Below, piece after piece: positions 53,391 to 62,655 of a stretch of DNA of 64,000 nucleotides. The DNA lies in the NCBI GenBank assembly GCA_963764195.1, contig CAVXRG010000004.1, positions 124,001 through 188,000 of the forward strand, written 5' to 3'. Both the position numbers and the translations under genes were made by a program. This stretch comes from JBDSSS01 sp963764195 (GTDB lineage Bacteria > Actinomycetota > Actinomycetes > Actinomycetales > Dermatophilaceae). The notes beneath the pieces were generated by a model. That model ran no database searches. It worked only from the letters and a program-made list of their open reading frames with translations, and was not told the origin of the DNA. Numbering within the stretch: position 1 is the first letter of the stretch; every line of letters begins with the position of its first letter.

Positions 53391-54664
53391 GCCGGGCCGG
53401 GTCGCCGGACTTCGTCCGCTTCTGGCTGGCCGACGCCGTCTCGAACCTCGGGACCTTCGTCTCGGCGCTCGCCGTCCAGCTGCTCCTCATCGACACCCTC
53501 GGCGCCGACCAGCGCGCCATCGGGTTCGTCCGGTCGGCCCAGTGGCTGCCCTACCTCCTCTTCGGGCTGCTCGCCGGCGTCGTCGTCGACCGGGTCCGCC
53601 GCCGGCCCCTGCTCATCGCCGCCGACCTCGTCTGCGCGACCCTGCTCACCGCCGTCGGCGTGCTCGCCCTGACCGGCCATCTCACCGTGCCGCTGCTCAC
53701 CGTCCTCGTCTTCCTCTCCGGCTCGGCCTCGATGTTCTTCGTCGCCGCGCACCTGTCCTACCTGCCCTCCCTCGTCCCGCTCCGGTCGTTGCCGACGGCG
53801 ACGGCGCGCCTCGAGCAGACCTACGCGGCAGCGCAGTCGGTCGGCCCGATCGTCGGCGGCGCGCTCGTCCGCCTCCTCACCGCTCCGGTGGCCGTCCTCG
53901 TCGATGCCGCCTCGTATGCCGTGTCAGCCCTCCTGCTCGCGACGATCCGTCGCGACGAGCCGGCGCCGGTGCCGTCGGCCCGAGCAACGACGGGGCAGCC
54001 CGGGGAGAGCGCCGGCCTCGCCACCGCCGTCCGTGGTGTCGTGGACGACCTGCGCGAGGGGGCGCGCTGGGTCTACCGGCACGAGATGCTGGCGCCCTAC
54101 GCGATCGCCCTGCACCTCTGGTTCTTCGCCAACGCCATGGTCACCACGGTGTTCGTCTACTTCGCCTCGACCGAGCTCGGGCTCGATGCGCTCTCGATCG
54201 GGATCGCCCTCGCCGCAGCGGGACTCACGGCCGTGCTCGCCGCCGGTCTGTCGCCGCGGCTCGCTGCTCGATACGGTCTCGGCCGGGTGGTCACCGTGAG
54301 CGAGTGGCTGAGCCCAGCGGCATACGCCCTGCTCCTGCTCGCCCGACCGGGGACGGGGGCGCTGCTCTGGCCGGTCGTGGCCAACCTCGTCTTCGGCCTT
54401 GGGCTGGGGCTGAAGGACCCGCTGACGATGAGCTACCGCAACGGAGTCACCCCGGAACGGCTGCGCGGGCGGATGAACGCCACGATCCGGTCGTTCAACT
54501 GGGGGTCGATCGCGGTGGCTGCCCCGCTCGCGGGGGTCGCAGCGGCGGCGTGGGGCAACCGGGTCACGATCGTCCTCGGGGTCGCCGGGCTTCTCACGGC
54601 GGCAACCGTGCTCAACCTCTCCGGCTACCGCCGCGCCGAGCTGCCGGTCAGTCTGCCGACGTGA
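53387..54664 (+). CDS. MFS transporter (MFS_3/EntS-like)
   Basis: A 425-residue transporter with about 12 membrane segments. FVRFWLADAVSNLGTFVSALAVQLLLI is TM1 of the MFS_3 type, and GVVVDRVRRRPLL the conserved loop. RLEQTYAAAQSVGPIVGGAL near residue 142 is typical. The group is mostly exporters of macrolides or siderophores, so although GTG overlaps the lacZ stop, it is not a clear lactose importer. It might export a product or a galactoside analogue. It overlaps the convergent ABC permease by 17 bp. Confidence 0.85.
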   Translation: MSRAGSPDFVRFWLADAVSNLGTFVSALAVQLLLIDTLGADQRAIGFVRSAQWLPYLLFGLLAGVVVDRVRRRPLLIAADLVCATLLTAVGVLALTGHLTVPLLTVLVFLSGSASMFFVAAHLSYLPSLVPLRSLPTATARLEQTYAAAQSVGPIVGGALVRLLTAPVAVLVDAASYAVSALLLATIRRDEPAPVPSARATTGQPGESAGLATAVRGVVDDLREGARWVYRHEMLAPYAIALHLWFFANAMVTTVFVYFASTELGLDALSIGIALAAAGLTAVLAAGLSPRLAARYGLGRVVTVSEWLSPAAYALLLLARPGTGALLWPVVANLVFGLGLGLKDPLTMSYRNGVTPERLRGRMNATIRSFNWGSIAVAAPLAGVAAAAWGNRVTIVLGVAGLLTAATVLNLSGYRRAELPVSLPT

Positions 54665-55895
54665 GCGCCTGCTTCCACGAGATCTTGCCGCGCGTCTGCA
54701 TCAGCGATCGCCGGTAGATGCGCTCGCCGACCCGCACGGTGAGCGCGGCGAAGGCGCCCATCAGTGCGAGGGACAGCACCGGCTCCCACCAGGCCGCCTC
54801 GCCGGCGAGCACCCGGCCCGGCATCGACACGACCGACGCGATCGGCACGTAGGAGGCGACGGCCTGGGCAGTCCCGCTGAGCCCGAAGCTGAGGACGTAG
54901 ACGAGCATCAGGGCGATCGTCATCGGGGCCGTCGTGCTCTGGAGGTCCTCGATCCGAGAGGCGAGCGCGCCGGCGACGGCGAAGAGGCAGGCGAGGGCGA
55001 AGAACCCGACGGCGAAGAAGACGACGAACCACAGCGCCGCCGCGGACACGCTCGGCAGGAGTGAGGACCAGTCGGTGAACGACAGCGCGACGAGTCCCAT
55101 CCCCGCGAAGAGGACGACCTGGGCGAGCGCGATGAGGGCGTTGCCCAGCACCTTGCCGGCGAGCAGCTGCCGCAGCGGGATCGCCGTCGCGATGATCTCC
55201 ACGAGGCGGGACTGCTTCTCCTCGACGACGCTCGCGGCAATCTGCTGGCCGAACATCTGGGCGGCGAGGAAGAAGAGCAGCGCGAAGGCGAAGGTGACCA
55301 CCTTGACGAACGTCGTGTCCTGGCCTGCAGGCTGCAGCTGGGAGGTGGTGAGACCCGACCCCTGCTCGAGCGCAGCGATGGTCGTCCCAGCCGCCTCGGC
55401 GTTCGTCGTCAGGGCCCGCGTGCGAACCGCCTCCGTCACCGCCGCGGCGAGCGCGGCATCCGGGGCCTTGTCGGCCGTGAGGACCCACGCGGTGCCCTGC
55501 TCGTGCAGCCAGGCGTCGGCGTCGCCGCTCGCGAGGGCGGCCCGCGCCGCGGCCTCGCCGCTGACGGCGTCAGCCACGACGGTCACCGTGTCGTCGGCAG
55601 CATGCATCGTCTGGCCGGTGGTCTGGACGATGGCGGTGGCGTCGGGTCCCGTCACGGCGACGGTGTGGGTCGTCGTCGACTGGCTCTGGACCACGGCGAA
55701 GGCGGCATAACCGGCGATGAAGAGCAGCGTGATGAGGGTGGAGACGAGGAAGGTCTTGTTCGTCAGGCGCACGACGATCTCGCGCGACGCGACGAGCATC
55801 CACGGCGGCGTCTGCGACCCACCGTCGCCGGGGGTCGGCCCGAGGTCGCGGTCGTCGTCGCCGACGTCGCTGGGGGTGGTCTGCTGGGTGGTCAT
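54648..55895 (-). CDS. ABC-2 type transporter permease (NatB-like)
   Basis: A 415-residue permease. After a ~35-residue acidic N-terminus comes one span (FLVSTLITLLFIAGYAAFAVV), a ~150-residue extracytoplasmic domain, then about five spans (VVTFAFALLFFLAAQMFG; ALIALAQVVLFAGMGLVAL; and more). EEKQSRLVEIIATAIPLRQLLAGKVLG near residue 227 is the NatB/ABC2_membrane_3 motif. It pairs with the ATPase whose stop overlaps its ATG. The complex would export Na+ or an amphiphilic compound. Confidence 0.9.
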   Translation of the reverse strand: MTTQQTTPSDVGDDDRDLGPTPGDGGSQTPPWMLVASREIVVRLTNKTFLVSTLITLLFIAGYAAFAVVQSQSTTTHTVAVTGPDATAIVQTTGQTMHAADDTVTVVADAVSGEAAARAALASGDADAWLHEQGTAWVLTADKAPDAALAAAVTEAVRTRALTTNAEAAGTTIAALEQGSGLTTSQLQPAGQDTTFVKVVTFAFALLFFLAAQMFGQQIAASVVEEKQSRLVEIIATAIPLRQLLAGKVLGNALIALAQVVLFAGMGLVALSFTDWSSLLPSVSAAALWFVVFFAVGFFALACLFAVAGALASRIEDLQSTTAPMTIALMLVYVLSFGLSGTAQAVASYVPIASVVSMPGRVLAGEAAWWEPVLSLALMGAFAALTVRVGERIYRRSLMQTRGKISWKQALTSAD

Positions 55896-56836
55896 GCGGT
55901 CACCTCACGGTAGATCTCGGCCAACGTCGGGCGCTGGGGGGCGAACTCGTGGACCTCGCCGCGCTCGAGCGCGGCGCGGAGCAGCGGCCCTGCGGCCGCG
56001 GCGTCCGTGAGCTCGAGCAGGGCCGTGGGTCCGTCGACGTCGATGGTGTGGATGCCGGGCAGCCCGCGCACCCAGCCGGCGTCACCGCTGAGGACGAGAC
56101 GGTGTCGCTGGACGCCGCCCGACCGGAGGTCGGCAGGGGTCCCGGCAGAGACGACTCGTCCCCGAGCGAGCACGACGAGTCGCTCGCAGAGCCGCTCGAC
56201 GAGGTCGAGCTGGTGCGAGGAGAAGAGCACCGGGACCCCGCGGGCGGTGTGCTCGCGAAGCAGGTCGGCCATGCTGTCGACGGCCACCGGGTCGAGGCCG
56301 CTGAAGGGCTCGTCGAGCACGAGGGCCCGCGGGCGGCCCATGAGCGCGGCGATGATCTGGACCCGCTGCTGGTTGCCGAGCGAGAGCTTCTCGACGTGCT
56401 CCTTGGACCGCTCGGCGAGACCGAGACGCTCGAGGTGTTCGGCGACGGACGTCCGGGCATCACCGGAGGACATCCCGCGGAGGCGTCCGAGGTAGACGAG
56501 CTGGTCGATCACCGGCTGCTTGGGATAGAGGCCGCGCTCCTCGGGCATGTAGCCGAACCCCCGCCGGTCGGCGGTCGTCACGGGTCGCCCGCCCCACCGC
56601 ACCTCGCCGGAGGTGGGCGCCAGCACCCCCATCATCATCCGCATCGTCGTCGTCTTGCCCGCGCCATTGCCACCGACGAACCCGGTGAGCTGGCCGGCCG
56701 GGACGGAGAAGCTGACGCCGTCGACGGCCCGGACCTCGCCGAAGGTCCGGGTCAGGTCGAGCACGTCGATGTCGTCGTGGGCGACGGCCGCGGGCGCCCG
56801 GGCCGTCATCGTGCGCTGGCTCCCTGCTGAGTTCAT
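55892..56836 (-). CDS. ABC transporter ATP-binding protein (NatA-like)
   Basis: A 314-residue ATPase. Walker A GGNGAGKTT, signature LSLGNQQRVQIIAALMG, Walker B ALVLDEPFSGLDP and H-loop SSHQLDL are intact, and the C-terminal ~80 residues form the usual accessory domain. I place the start at ATG 56836, 7 bp after a TAGCGT box, rather than a GTG 9 bp further upstream. It shares an ATGA junction with the permease. Lying 36 bp after the response regulator suggests control by that two-component system, but it also has its own promoter. Confidence 0.9.
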   Translation of the reverse strand: MNSAGSQRTMTARAPAAVAHDDIDVLDLTRTFGEVRAVDGVSFSVPAGQLTGFVGGNGAGKTTTMRMMMGVLAPTSGEVRWGGRPVTTADRRGFGYMPEERGLYPKQPVIDQLVYLGRLRGMSSGDARTSVAEHLERLGLAERSKEHVEKLSLGNQQRVQIIAALMGRPRALVLDEPFSGLDPVAVDSMADLLREHTARGVPVLFSSHQLDLVERLCERLVVLARGRVVSAGTPADLRSGGVQRHRLVLSGDAGWVRGLPGIHTIDVDGPTALLELTDAAAAGPLLRAALERGEVHEFAPQRPTLAEIYREVTA

Positions 56837-56843
56837 GTCTCTC

Positions 56844-56849
56844 ACGCTA
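56844..56849 (-). promoter_or_regulatory. -10 element TAGCGT, leaderless start
   Basis: On the minus strand TAGCGT ends 7 bases before the ATPase ATG at 56836. It lets the exporter be expressed independently of the kinase-regulator pair. Confidence 0.5.
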
Positions 56850-56872
56850 GGACACCCACCGCGGCCCGGGGA

Positions 56873-57620
56873 TCAGTCGCGGGGATGACCTTCGGAGCGG
56901 CCGGCGGCCCGGGTGTCCCCCGGACGGATGAGGCCGGCCTCGTAGGCGAGCACGACCGCCTGCACGCGGTCGCGGAGCTGGAGCTTGGCGAAGACGTTGG
57001 ACAGGTGCGTCTTGACCGTGGCCTCACCGAGGAACAGCCGGGCGGCGATCTCGGCGTTGGAGCGGCCGGTCGCGACGAGCCCGAGCACCTCGACCTCACG
57101 CGGCGTGAGGTCGCGCAGCCGTGGATCGGGCCCGCCCGTCGGTGCGCCCGAGGTCGTGGCGGGGTGATCCCGCCGACGGCACCGCCAGCTGCTCGATGAC
57201 CCGGAGCGTCACCTCGGGTGCGAGGAGGGCGTGACCACCGGCGACGGCACGCACCGCCTCGACGAGGTGGTCGGCGTCGGCGTTCTTGAGCAGGAAGCCG
57301 CTCGCGCCCGCCGCGAGCCCGGCAAACACGTAGTCGTCGCGGTCGAAGGTCGTCAGGATGATGACCCGGGAGAGGTCCTCGGCCACGATCCGCTCCGTCG
57401 CCGCGATCCCGTCGAGCACCGGCATCTGCACGTCCATGAGCACGACGTCGGGCCGCAGCTCGCGCGCTGCAGCCAGGGCCTGCTCGCCGTCGGCGGCCTC
57501 CCCGACGACCTCGAGGTCCTCCTCGGTCGAGAGGATCAGCCGGAAGCCCGCGCGGATGAGCTGTTGGTCGTCGACGAGGAGCACCCGGATCCTCGGTGTG
57601 GCGATCGGGCCGTCGCTCAC
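56873..57620 (-). pseudogene. NarL/LuxR-type response regulator, frameshifted in the linker
   Basis: GTG 57620 opens a receiver domain with acidic pair D17/D18, phosphoacceptor Asp63 (LMDVQMPVLDG) and Lys112. The frame stops at 57096 without a DNA-binding domain. One base over, [25 protein letters not shown]..., the LuxR helix-turn-helix, runs to 56873. Removing one base from the GGGG run at 57161-57164 joins the two into a normal 248-residue regulator with linker [12 protein letters not shown]. It is a mutation or a base-call error. GTG overlaps the kinase stop. If real, the receiver could be phosphorylated but not bind DNA. Confidence 0.8.
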
Positions 57621-58981
57621 GACGGCTCCGCGGGCAGCGGCATACGCACCCGGACCCGGTAGCCGCCGGTGAGGCGGGGCCCGATCTCGCTCGTCCCCCC
57701 GTGGGTCGAGAGGCGCTCGCGGACGCCGAGCAGACCGAGCCCCGTGCCCGAGGTCCCGGTGCGGGGCCGGCCGTCGTCGAGCACCTCGACCTCGGCCCAG
57801 CCGTGCGGGAAACCGGCGTCGGCGCGGCACTCGACCCGGACGACGACCCGGGCCGCAGTCGCGGTGGAGTGCCGACGGACGTTGGCGAGGGCCTCCTGGA
57901 CCGTGCGGTAGAGGGAGAGGCCGATGGGGGCGGGCACGCGCCCGACGTCGCCCGTGCTCGCCTCGACCACCTCGCACGACACGGCCAGTCCGCCGGCGCC
58001 GGCGGACTGGGTGAGACCGGGGACGTCGGCCAGGCCGGGCTCCGGGGCCCTCGCGTCGCTCTCGGGCACGTCCGACCCGCGCAGCGTGCCGAGCAGCCCG
58101 CGCATCTGTGTCACCGCCTCGCGGGACGAGGTCTCGATGGTGCGGAGCGAGGCCTGCGCCACCTCGGGGTCGCGACGCAGGACCCGGCGTGCGGCGGCCG
58201 CCTGGATCCCGATGACCGAGACGTGGTGGGCGACGACGTCATGCAGCTCGCGCGCGATGCGCATCCGCTCCTCGATGACGGCCCGATGCTGCAGCTGGAG
58301 CGACTGGGCCTCGATCGTCGCCGCCTGGTCGGCGAGCCGACGGCGCTGCAGGGCCGCCCGCCAGGCCGCCTGTCCGCCGACGACGGCCCCGCCGAAGTAG
58401 AGGACGTTGATGAGCAGCGTGTAGATGACATAGGCCCCGACCGGGCTGAAGAGGCCCTGCACCGGGAGCGGCCGCCCGTCCCGCTCGAGCAGTCCCTCGA
58501 TGCTCTGGCCGACGGCGAACTGCCACGTGATCCAGCCGAACATGAGCACGAGCACCGCCCCGACGAGCAGGAGCATCGCCCGGCGGTCCCGCGCCCAGGC
58601 GACCCCGGTGAAGAGGCCGACGAAGTAGACGACCTGCATCGGCACCGACGCCATGACGGCGGGCATCGTGAGACCGACGACGAGCATGTGGAGCGAGAGG
58701 CCGCCGGCCACGAGCAGGGGTGCGCGTCGGCGCCAGACCAGCGCGGCCGTCCCGGTGAGGACGGCGAGGTGAGGCGTGAGGACGGTGCCTGGGATCTCGC
58801 CCAGCGCATCGATGCTCCGCAGGAGCTCGACGCCGAGAGCCCCGACGAGGGCAAGGGCTGCGGCGAGCAGGGCGTCCCGCCGCAGCGCGCGGGGCGGGTC
58901 GTCGGGCTCGCGCTCCCAGTCGTCGTCCGCACCTGCCCACGCGAGCAGCCGCTCACCCGGTCGCGCTCGCACCCTGTCCAC
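57617..58981 (-). CDS. sensor histidine kinase, NarX/DesK-like (HisKA_3)
   Basis: A 454-residue kinase with about six membrane segments in residues 35-200, then HisKA_3 with RIARELHDVVAHHVSVI, phosphoacceptor His247, and a HATPase domain ending GTGLGLLGVRERL. There is almost no extracytoplasmic domain, so it likely senses the membrane itself. The GTG start follows TAGGCT by 6 bp. It is the first gene of the kinase-regulator-exporter cluster, a layout known for antibiotic- or lipid-stress responses. Confidence 0.92.
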   Translation of the reverse strand: MDRVRARPGERLLAWAGADDDWEREPDDPPRALRRDALLAAALALVGALGVELLRSIDALGEIPGTVLTPHLAVLTGTAALVWRRRAPLLVAGGLSLHMLVVGLTMPAVMASVPMQVVYFVGLFTGVAWARDRRAMLLLVGAVLVLMFGWITWQFAVGQSIEGLLERDGRPLPVQGLFSPVGAYVIYTLLINVLYFGGAVVGGQAAWRAALQRRRLADQAATIEAQSLQLQHRAVIEERMRIARELHDVVAHHVSVIGIQAAAARRVLRRDPEVAQASLRTIETSSREAVTQMRGLLGTLRGSDVPESDARAPEPGLADVPGLTQSAGAGGLAVSCEVVEASTGDVGRVPAPIGLSLYRTVQEALANVRRHSTATAARVVVRVECRADAGFPHGWAEVEVLDDGRPRTGTSGTGLGLLGVRERLSTHGGTSEIGPRLTGGYRVRVRMPLPAEPS

Positions 58982-58987
58982 CCGCCC

Positions 58988-58993
58988 AGCCTA
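58988..58993 (-). promoter_or_regulatory. -10 element TAGGCT, leaderless start
   Basis: On the minus strand TAGGCT ends 6 bases before the kinase GTG at 58981. Confidence 0.6.
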
Positions 58994-59040
58994 GGCACCC
59001 GCGGCTGCGGCGGGCCTCCCCCTCGGGGTGGAGGTGGCCC

Positions 59041-59046
59041 TAGGCT
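59041..59046 (+). promoter_or_regulatory. -10 element TAGGCT, leaderless start
   Basis: TAGGCT ends 7 bases before the ATG at 59054. It is the same hexamer as the divergent kinase promoter 48 bp away. Confidence 0.6.
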
Positions 59047-59053
59047 CCCTCGC

Positions 59054-60178
59054 ATGACCGGACGACCCTCCACGCCCCCCGTCGCGACCTCCCGGGCCCG
59101 GCTGACCCGGCTCCGCGAGGTGGCCTCGGCCGCCGGCATCGCCTCCGTCGTCGTCACCCCCGGCTCCGACCTGCGCTACCTCGTCGGCCTGGGCGGCTCC
59201 TCGTTCGAGCGGCTCACGGCCCTCGTCGTGCCGACCGACCCCGACGCCGATCCGACACTCGTCGTCCCGCGCCTCGAGCTCGCCGGGATGATCATCCCCT
59301 TCGACGACCTCGGGATCACGGTCCGCGGCTGGGTCGACGAGGACGACCCGTACGCCCTCGCGCTGTCGGCGATCGCCTCGGGCCGGGTCGCCGTCTCCGA
59401 CATGACTCCCGTGCTGCATGCGCTGCGCCTGCGCGACGCGGGCGCGGTCGACCAGGTGCTTGCCGGGCCGGTCCTGCGGGAGCTGCGGATGCGCAAGGAC
59501 GCCGACGAGCTCGGCGAGCTGCGGCGCGTCGGCGCGGCGATCGACCGGGTGCATGCCCGCGTGCCGGACTGGCTGCGCGCCGGGCGGACGGAGGCCGAGG
59601 TCGCCGCGGACATCACCGCCGCGATCGTCGAGGAGGGCCACGCGACAGCGGAGTTCGTCATCGTCGGATCTGGACCCAACGGGTCGAGCCCGCACCACGG
59701 CGTGTCCGACCGGGTCATCGAGCGCGGTGACGTCGTGGTCGTCGACATCGGTGGCCCCCTCGACTCGGGCTACTGCTCCGACAGCACGAGGACGTATGCC
59801 GTGGGCTCGCCGTCCGCGCCCGACGTGGCCTCGTCCTACGCAGCCCTGCAGGCGGCCCAGCGGGCAGCCGTCGACGCGGTGCGGCCCGGTGTCACGTGCG
59901 AGCAGGTGGACCGGGCCGCGCGTGCCGTCCTCGAGGAGGCCGGCCTCGCCGAGCACTTCATCCACCGGACCGGTCACGGCATCGGGCTCGACGTGCACGA
60001 GGAGCCCTACATCACCCGCGGCAACGACCTCCCGCTCGAGCCGGGGATGACCTTCAGCATCGAGCCGGGGGTCTACCTCGAGGGCCGCTGGGGCGCCCGG
60101 ATCGAGGACATCGTCGCGGTGACCGACGACGGCGTCGAGTCGTTCAACACCCGCCCGCACGACCTCCTCGTCCTCTGA
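59054..60178 (+). CDS. M24 family aminopeptidase P (Xaa-Pro peptidase)
   Basis: A 374-residue metallopeptidase. The N-terminal creatinase-like domain covers ~1-140. The pita-bread domain has all metal ligands: VVVDIGGPLDSGYCSDSTRT (two Asp), HRTGHGIGLDVHEEP (His), FSIEPGVYLEG (Glu) and GARIEDIVAVTDDG (Glu). It would remove N-terminal residues preceding proline in cytoplasmic peptides. ATG 59054 is set by the -10 box 7 bp upstream. A cluster of palindromic repeats follows its stop. Confidence 0.92.
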   Translation: MTGRPSTPPVATSRARLTRLREVASAAGIASVVVTPGSDLRYLVGLGGSSFERLTALVVPTDPDADPTLVVPRLELAGMIIPFDDLGITVRGWVDEDDPYALALSAIASGRVAVSDMTPVLHALRLRDAGAVDQVLAGPVLRELRMRKDADELGELRRVGAAIDRVHARVPDWLRAGRTEAEVAADITAAIVEEGHATAEFVIVGSGPNGSSPHHGVSDRVIERGDVVVVDIGGPLDSGYCSDSTRTYAVGSPSAPDVASSYAALQAAQRAAVDAVRPGVTCEQVDRAARAVLEEAGLAEHFIHRTGHGIGLDVHEEPYITRGNDLPLEPGMTFSIEPGVYLEGRWGARIEDIVAVTDDGVESFNTRPHDLLVL

Positions 60179-60196
60179 CCAACCGTCCCCGTCCCC

Positions 60197-60297
60197 CCCG
60201 TCGAGTGCCCACTTCCCCCCCGTCGAGTGCCCACTTCCCCCCCGTCGAGTGCCCACTTCCCCCCGCGGTACCGCGGGGGGAAGTGGGCACTCGACGC
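60197..60297. repeat. intergenic palindrome-family repeat, locus D (three direct plus one inverted)
   Basis: Cores GTCGAGTGCCCACTTCC start at 60200, 60222 and 60244, exactly 22 bp apart. The third pairs with an inverted copy to give a perfect 52-bp palindrome (60244-60295, arms of 25, TA at the centre). It ends 6 bp before the stop codon of the convergent FAD enzyme gene. Confidence 0.93.
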
Positions 60298-60300
60298 TGG

Positions 60301-61716
60301 TCAGGAGTCGAAGCCGACCCCGAGGGTGTCGAGCGCCCGGAGCCACAGGTTGCGCTTGCCCGTCGCGTCCTCGGCGGCCAGGGAGGATCGGGTCGCGCGC
60401 ACGGCGGCATACCGGATCGGCTCGGGCGGGAAGGGGATCGGCTTGCGGCGCACCATCTGCAGCCGCGTCACCTCGGTGTCCCGGCCGTCGACGAGGTCGA
60501 GGGCGACCCGCGCCCCGAAGCGCGTCGAGGCCACCCCGAGCCCGGTGTAGCCGACGGCGTAGGCCATCCGCCCGCCGAGCGCCGTGCCGAAGACCGGGGT
60601 GAAGCGCGACGTCGTGTCGATGACCCCCGCCCACCGGTGGGTGAAGCGGATGTCCTCCAGCTGCGGGAAGATGTCGACGAAGTGGTCCGCGAGGAGCCCG
60701 TGCGAGGCATCGGACTGCTCGTATGCCGGGTCGATCCGACCGGGGAAGTGGTAGTTCGCGTCGTAGCCGCCGAAGAGCACCCGGTCATCGAGCGTCCTTC
60801 GGTAGTAGTGGAACTGGTTGCCAGCGTCGGTGAGGCCCTCGCGTCCGGCCCAGCCGATGGCGTCCAGCTGTGCGGACGTGAGGGGCTCGGTCATGAGGAC
60901 GTGGTCGTAGACGGGCAGCACCCAGGCGCTGAACCGCTTGAGCACTCCTCGGGCGGCGTTGGTCCCGATGACGACGCGGCCGGCGCCGATGCTCCCGCCT
61001 TCGAGGCGCGCCCGGACCCCGGCGCCCTCCTCGTCGAAGCCGGTGACGCGCGTGTGCTCGTGGAGGCGGACGCCGAGGGACTCGGCGGCGCGGGCCAGGC
61101 CCCAGACGAGGCGGGCCGGGTCGACGAGCGCGACGTCGGGGTCGAACATCCCGGCCCGGTAGCGCGGCGAGTCGACGCGAGCGCGGGCCTGCTCCGCGTC
61201 GAGCAGCTCGACGTCGAGGCCGTGGGCGCGGTGGAGGTCGTGCGCCTCGCGGACGGATGCGACCTGGTTGTCGGTGAGCGCCAGGGTGAGCTCGCCGGGC
61301 TGGTGGAAGTCGGCGTCGATGCCGAACGTCTCGAGGGCCCGCCGGAAGCCGTCCATGTTCTCGGTCGCCAGCCGCTCCAGCGTGGCGATCTCGTCGGGCC
61401 AGCAGGCGACGCCCTGGGCAAGCCCGTGGGTCAGGGAGGGGGAGACGAAGCCCCCGTTGCGTCCCGATGCGCCGTCGGCCAGCCGATCGGCCTCCACGAC
61501 GACCACGTCGCGGCCCGGGTCGTCCTGCTTGGCCTGGATCGCGGCCCACAGGCCGGTGAAGCCACCGCCGACGACGAGCAGGTCGGTCCGGGGCGCGAGC
61601 CCGGTGAGGGGTCGCCGGGACTCGGGGCGCTCCGGGCGGTCGGTCCAGAACGGGGTCGGGGACGCGCCGGCGAGGGCCCGCGCGGCACGGGGGCTGAGGG
61701 CGGATCGGTTGCTCAT
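60301..61716 (-). CDS. FAD-dependent oxidoreductase (DadA/PuuB-like)
   Basis: A 471-residue flavoprotein. The dinucleotide site VVGGGFTGLWAAIQA (~48-62) is followed by EADRLADGASGRNGGFVSP, the DAO-family signature, and GYTGLGVASTRFGARVALDLV near residue 399 is the closing FAD contact. It resembles gamma-glutamylputrescine and amino-acid oxidases, so amine oxidation is likely; no polyamine genes are adjacent. The ATG at 61716 has no clear Shine-Dalgarno. The stop codon almost abuts repeat locus D. Confidence 0.87.
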   Translation of the reverse strand: MSNRSALSPRAARALAGASPTPFWTDRPERPESRRPLTGLAPRTDLLVVGGGFTGLWAAIQAKQDDPGRDVVVVEADRLADGASGRNGGFVSPSLTHGLAQGVACWPDEIATLERLATENMDGFRRALETFGIDADFHQPGELTLALTDNQVASVREAHDLHRAHGLDVELLDAEQARARVDSPRYRAGMFDPDVALVDPARLVWGLARAAESLGVRLHEHTRVTGFDEEGAGVRARLEGGSIGAGRVVIGTNAARGVLKRFSAWVLPVYDHVLMTEPLTSAQLDAIGWAGREGLTDAGNQFHYYRRTLDDRVLFGGYDANYHFPGRIDPAYEQSDASHGLLADHFVDIFPQLEDIRFTHRWAGVIDTTSRFTPVFGTALGGRMAYAVGYTGLGVASTRFGARVALDLVDGRDTEVTRLQMVRRKPIPFPPEPIRYAAVRATRSSLAAEDATGKRNLWLRALDTLGVGFDS

Positions 61717-61818
61717 GACGCCCTGATTCGACCATGACGGTCACCCCGAGCGGAACCGGGCTTCGCACCATGACGAAACCCGTTGCCTCGACGGACGGTG
61801 GGCTGGTTGGCTCACGCG

Positions 61819-62619
61819 GTGACCCCCGAGCAGCTGTTGCGCGTCTTCCACTCCGAGACCCGGGCCTCGGCCCGCCGCGGCACGCCCGAGCGGCCGGTTG
61901 AGGTCGACGGCCCGGTCATCCGCGAGTACGACGTCGCGGGAGGGCACTGGAACATGGTGGAGAGCCCTGACGGGCTCGGCCCCGACCCCGCCGACTGGGA
62001 CGACGTCATCGCACGCCAGCGAGACTTCTTCTCCCGTCGCGGTCAGCAGGTCGAGTGGAAGACCTACGACTACGACGCCCCTGCCGACCTGGGGGAGCGG
62101 CTCGTGAAGGCCGGGTTCGTCAGGCAGGACGACGAGGCGCTCATCCTCGGTGAGGCCCGGCCGCTGGCAGACCAGGACATCCGGGTGCCCGAGGGGGTCA
62201 CCGTCCGCGCCGCGGACTGCGACGAGGACTTCGACCGCATCCAGCAGATGCTCGAGTCGGTGTGGGACCGCGAGCAGACGTGGGTCACGCGCTCGCTGCT
62301 GCCGACCTGGCGGTCGGACCCCCGGGCAATGGACGTCGTGCTCGTCGAGGAGGGCCGCGAGGGGCCGGTGCTCTGCGCTGCCCGGAGCGAGTACGACGAG
62401 AGCAGCTTCACGGGCCTGTGGGGCGGGTCCACCCTCGCGTCGTGGCGCGGGCGCGGCCTCTACCGCGCCACGCTGCTCCACCGGGCCCGTCTCGGGCTGG
62501 ACCGCGGCAAGGACTTCGTGCGCGTGGACGCCTCGCCCGACTCCGAGCCGATCCTGCGCCGCCTCGGGCTGCACCGGGTGGCGACGACGACTCCCTACGT
62601 CTTCGACCCGACGATGTAG
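61819..62619 (+). CDS. GNAT family N-acetyltransferase
   Basis: A 266-residue protein. The N-terminal ~120 residues are a degenerate GNAT-like half. The C-terminal half has VTVRAADCDEDFDRIQQML, then ARSEYDESSFTGLWGGSTLASWRGRGLYRATLLHRARLG, an acetyl-CoA-type binding loop, and DASPDSEPILRRLGLHRVATTTPYVF at the end. The substrate is unknown. I start at GTG 61819 (VTPEQLLRVFHSE), 6 bp after TTGGCT; TTG codons further upstream are possible but weaker. Confidence 0.75.
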   Translation: MTPEQLLRVFHSETRASARRGTPERPVEVDGPVIREYDVAGGHWNMVESPDGLGPDPADWDDVIARQRDFFSRRGQQVEWKTYDYDAPADLGERLVKAGFVRQDDEALILGEARPLADQDIRVPEGVTVRAADCDEDFDRIQQMLESVWDREQTWVTRSLLPTWRSDPRAMDVVLVEEGREGPVLCAARSEYDESSFTGLWGGSTLASWRGRGLYRATLLHRARLGLDRGKDFVRVDASPDSEPILRRLGLHRVATTTPYVFDPTM

Positions 62620-62655
62620 GGGTTGGCGCGCGCCGAGGCGTGATCCACGCCGTGG

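Noticed and set aside
53387..54664. Lactose permease role for the MFS gene after lacZ
   Set aside because: The sequence is of the MFS_3/EntS exporter type and not LacY or LacS, so only a generic transporter call is supported.
60200..60295. Regular 22-bp repeats, first considered as a CRISPR array
   Set aside because: There are no unique spacers between the units, the arms form a palindrome, and no cas genes are near.
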